From Candidatus Alistipes equi (GTDB lineage Bacteria > Bacteroidota > Bacteroidia > Bacteroidales > Rikenellaceae), in the NCBI GenBank assembly GCA_018065435.1, contig JAGHTK010000026.1, positions 1 through 44,590 of the forward strand: a DNA stretch of 44,590 nucleotides. Reading direction: 5' to 3'. The notes under the pieces are model-generated. The model had not been told where the DNA came from. It made no database searches and saw only the letters and a list, made by a program, of their open reading frames with translations. The translations under genes and the position numbers were made by a program. Of the stretch, positions 44,579-44,590 are shown in pieces. Position 1 is the first letter of the stretch; every line of letters begins with the position of its first letter.

Positions 44579-44590
44579 CACTGAAGTGCC

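Overview
The window reads as a chromosomal, mostly housekeeping segment of a low-GC member of the Bacteroidales (phylum Bacteroidota). The evidence is the gene content: DUF4271, DUF3467, DUF2520, a PG_1098-type methyltransferase, an Sb-PDE-type secreted phosphodiesterase, menaquinone and Kdo enzymes, and a fimbrillin/GLUG-like surface lipoprotein. Promoters also resemble the Bacteroidales consensus (TTTG, about 17-20 bases, TAnnTTTG), and Shine-Dalgarno sequences are weak or absent. I see no insertion sequence, prophage, integrase or CRISPR array. The genus cannot be fixed from the sequence alone.
Layout. 1-3.8 kb: nadA (+) converging on a compact SLC13-type anion transporter and pgk (both -). 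3.9-11.4 kb: a + strand run of kbl, an Lrp/AsnC regulator, queD-like, polA, a secreted histidine acid phosphatase and a secreted PHP phosphodiesterase, ending at a bidirectional terminator shared with a DUF3467 gene (-). 12.1-19.9 kb: a tightly packed + strand run of a LysE-type exporter, cmk, ispH, a small two-helix membrane protein, an S41/CtpA protease, an orphan histidine kinase, DUF4271, hemD, rnpA and yidD, ending at a second bidirectional terminator. 20-27 kb (-): a YugP-type metallopeptidase, a PAP2 phosphatase, lysS, tpiA and queA, then an OmpA/TPR lipoprotein with its own promoter. 27.1-32.2 kb (+): the accessory-looking part, a promoter, a 42-residue peptide gene and a 1620-residue surface lipoprotein with GLUG-like repeats and a C-terminal SGNH (DUF4886-like) hydrolase. 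32.4-35.8 kb (+): guanine deaminase, a LolC/FtsX-type permease, menG, a LEA14-type lipoprotein and a SPOR protein. 35.8-39.1 kb (-): methyltransferase, DUF2520, kdsC, CYTH and S4 genes, most of them overlapping. 39.2-44.3 kb (-): an ECF-like sigma factor, proS, a FadL-like outer-membrane protein and a lipoprotein with a Pro/Trp tandem repeat. A tRNA-Ser(CGA) closes the window on +.
How the genes work together. Most serve core metabolism and translation (NAD, glycolysis, haem, isoprenoid, menaquinone and Kdo synthesis; tRNA charging and queuosine modification). The more distinctive parts are: the peptide plus giant esterase-like lipoprotein unit at 27.1-32.2 kb; a DNA polymerase I whose 3'-5' proofreading active site has lost most of its carboxylates; a secreted phosphatase/phosphodiesterase pair; a strong terminator whose U-tract abuts the queA start codon; and a protease/kinase pair with no response regulator. 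Nothing here is clearly a new defence or mobile system. The strongest candidate for something undescribed is the peptide-lipoprotein unit.
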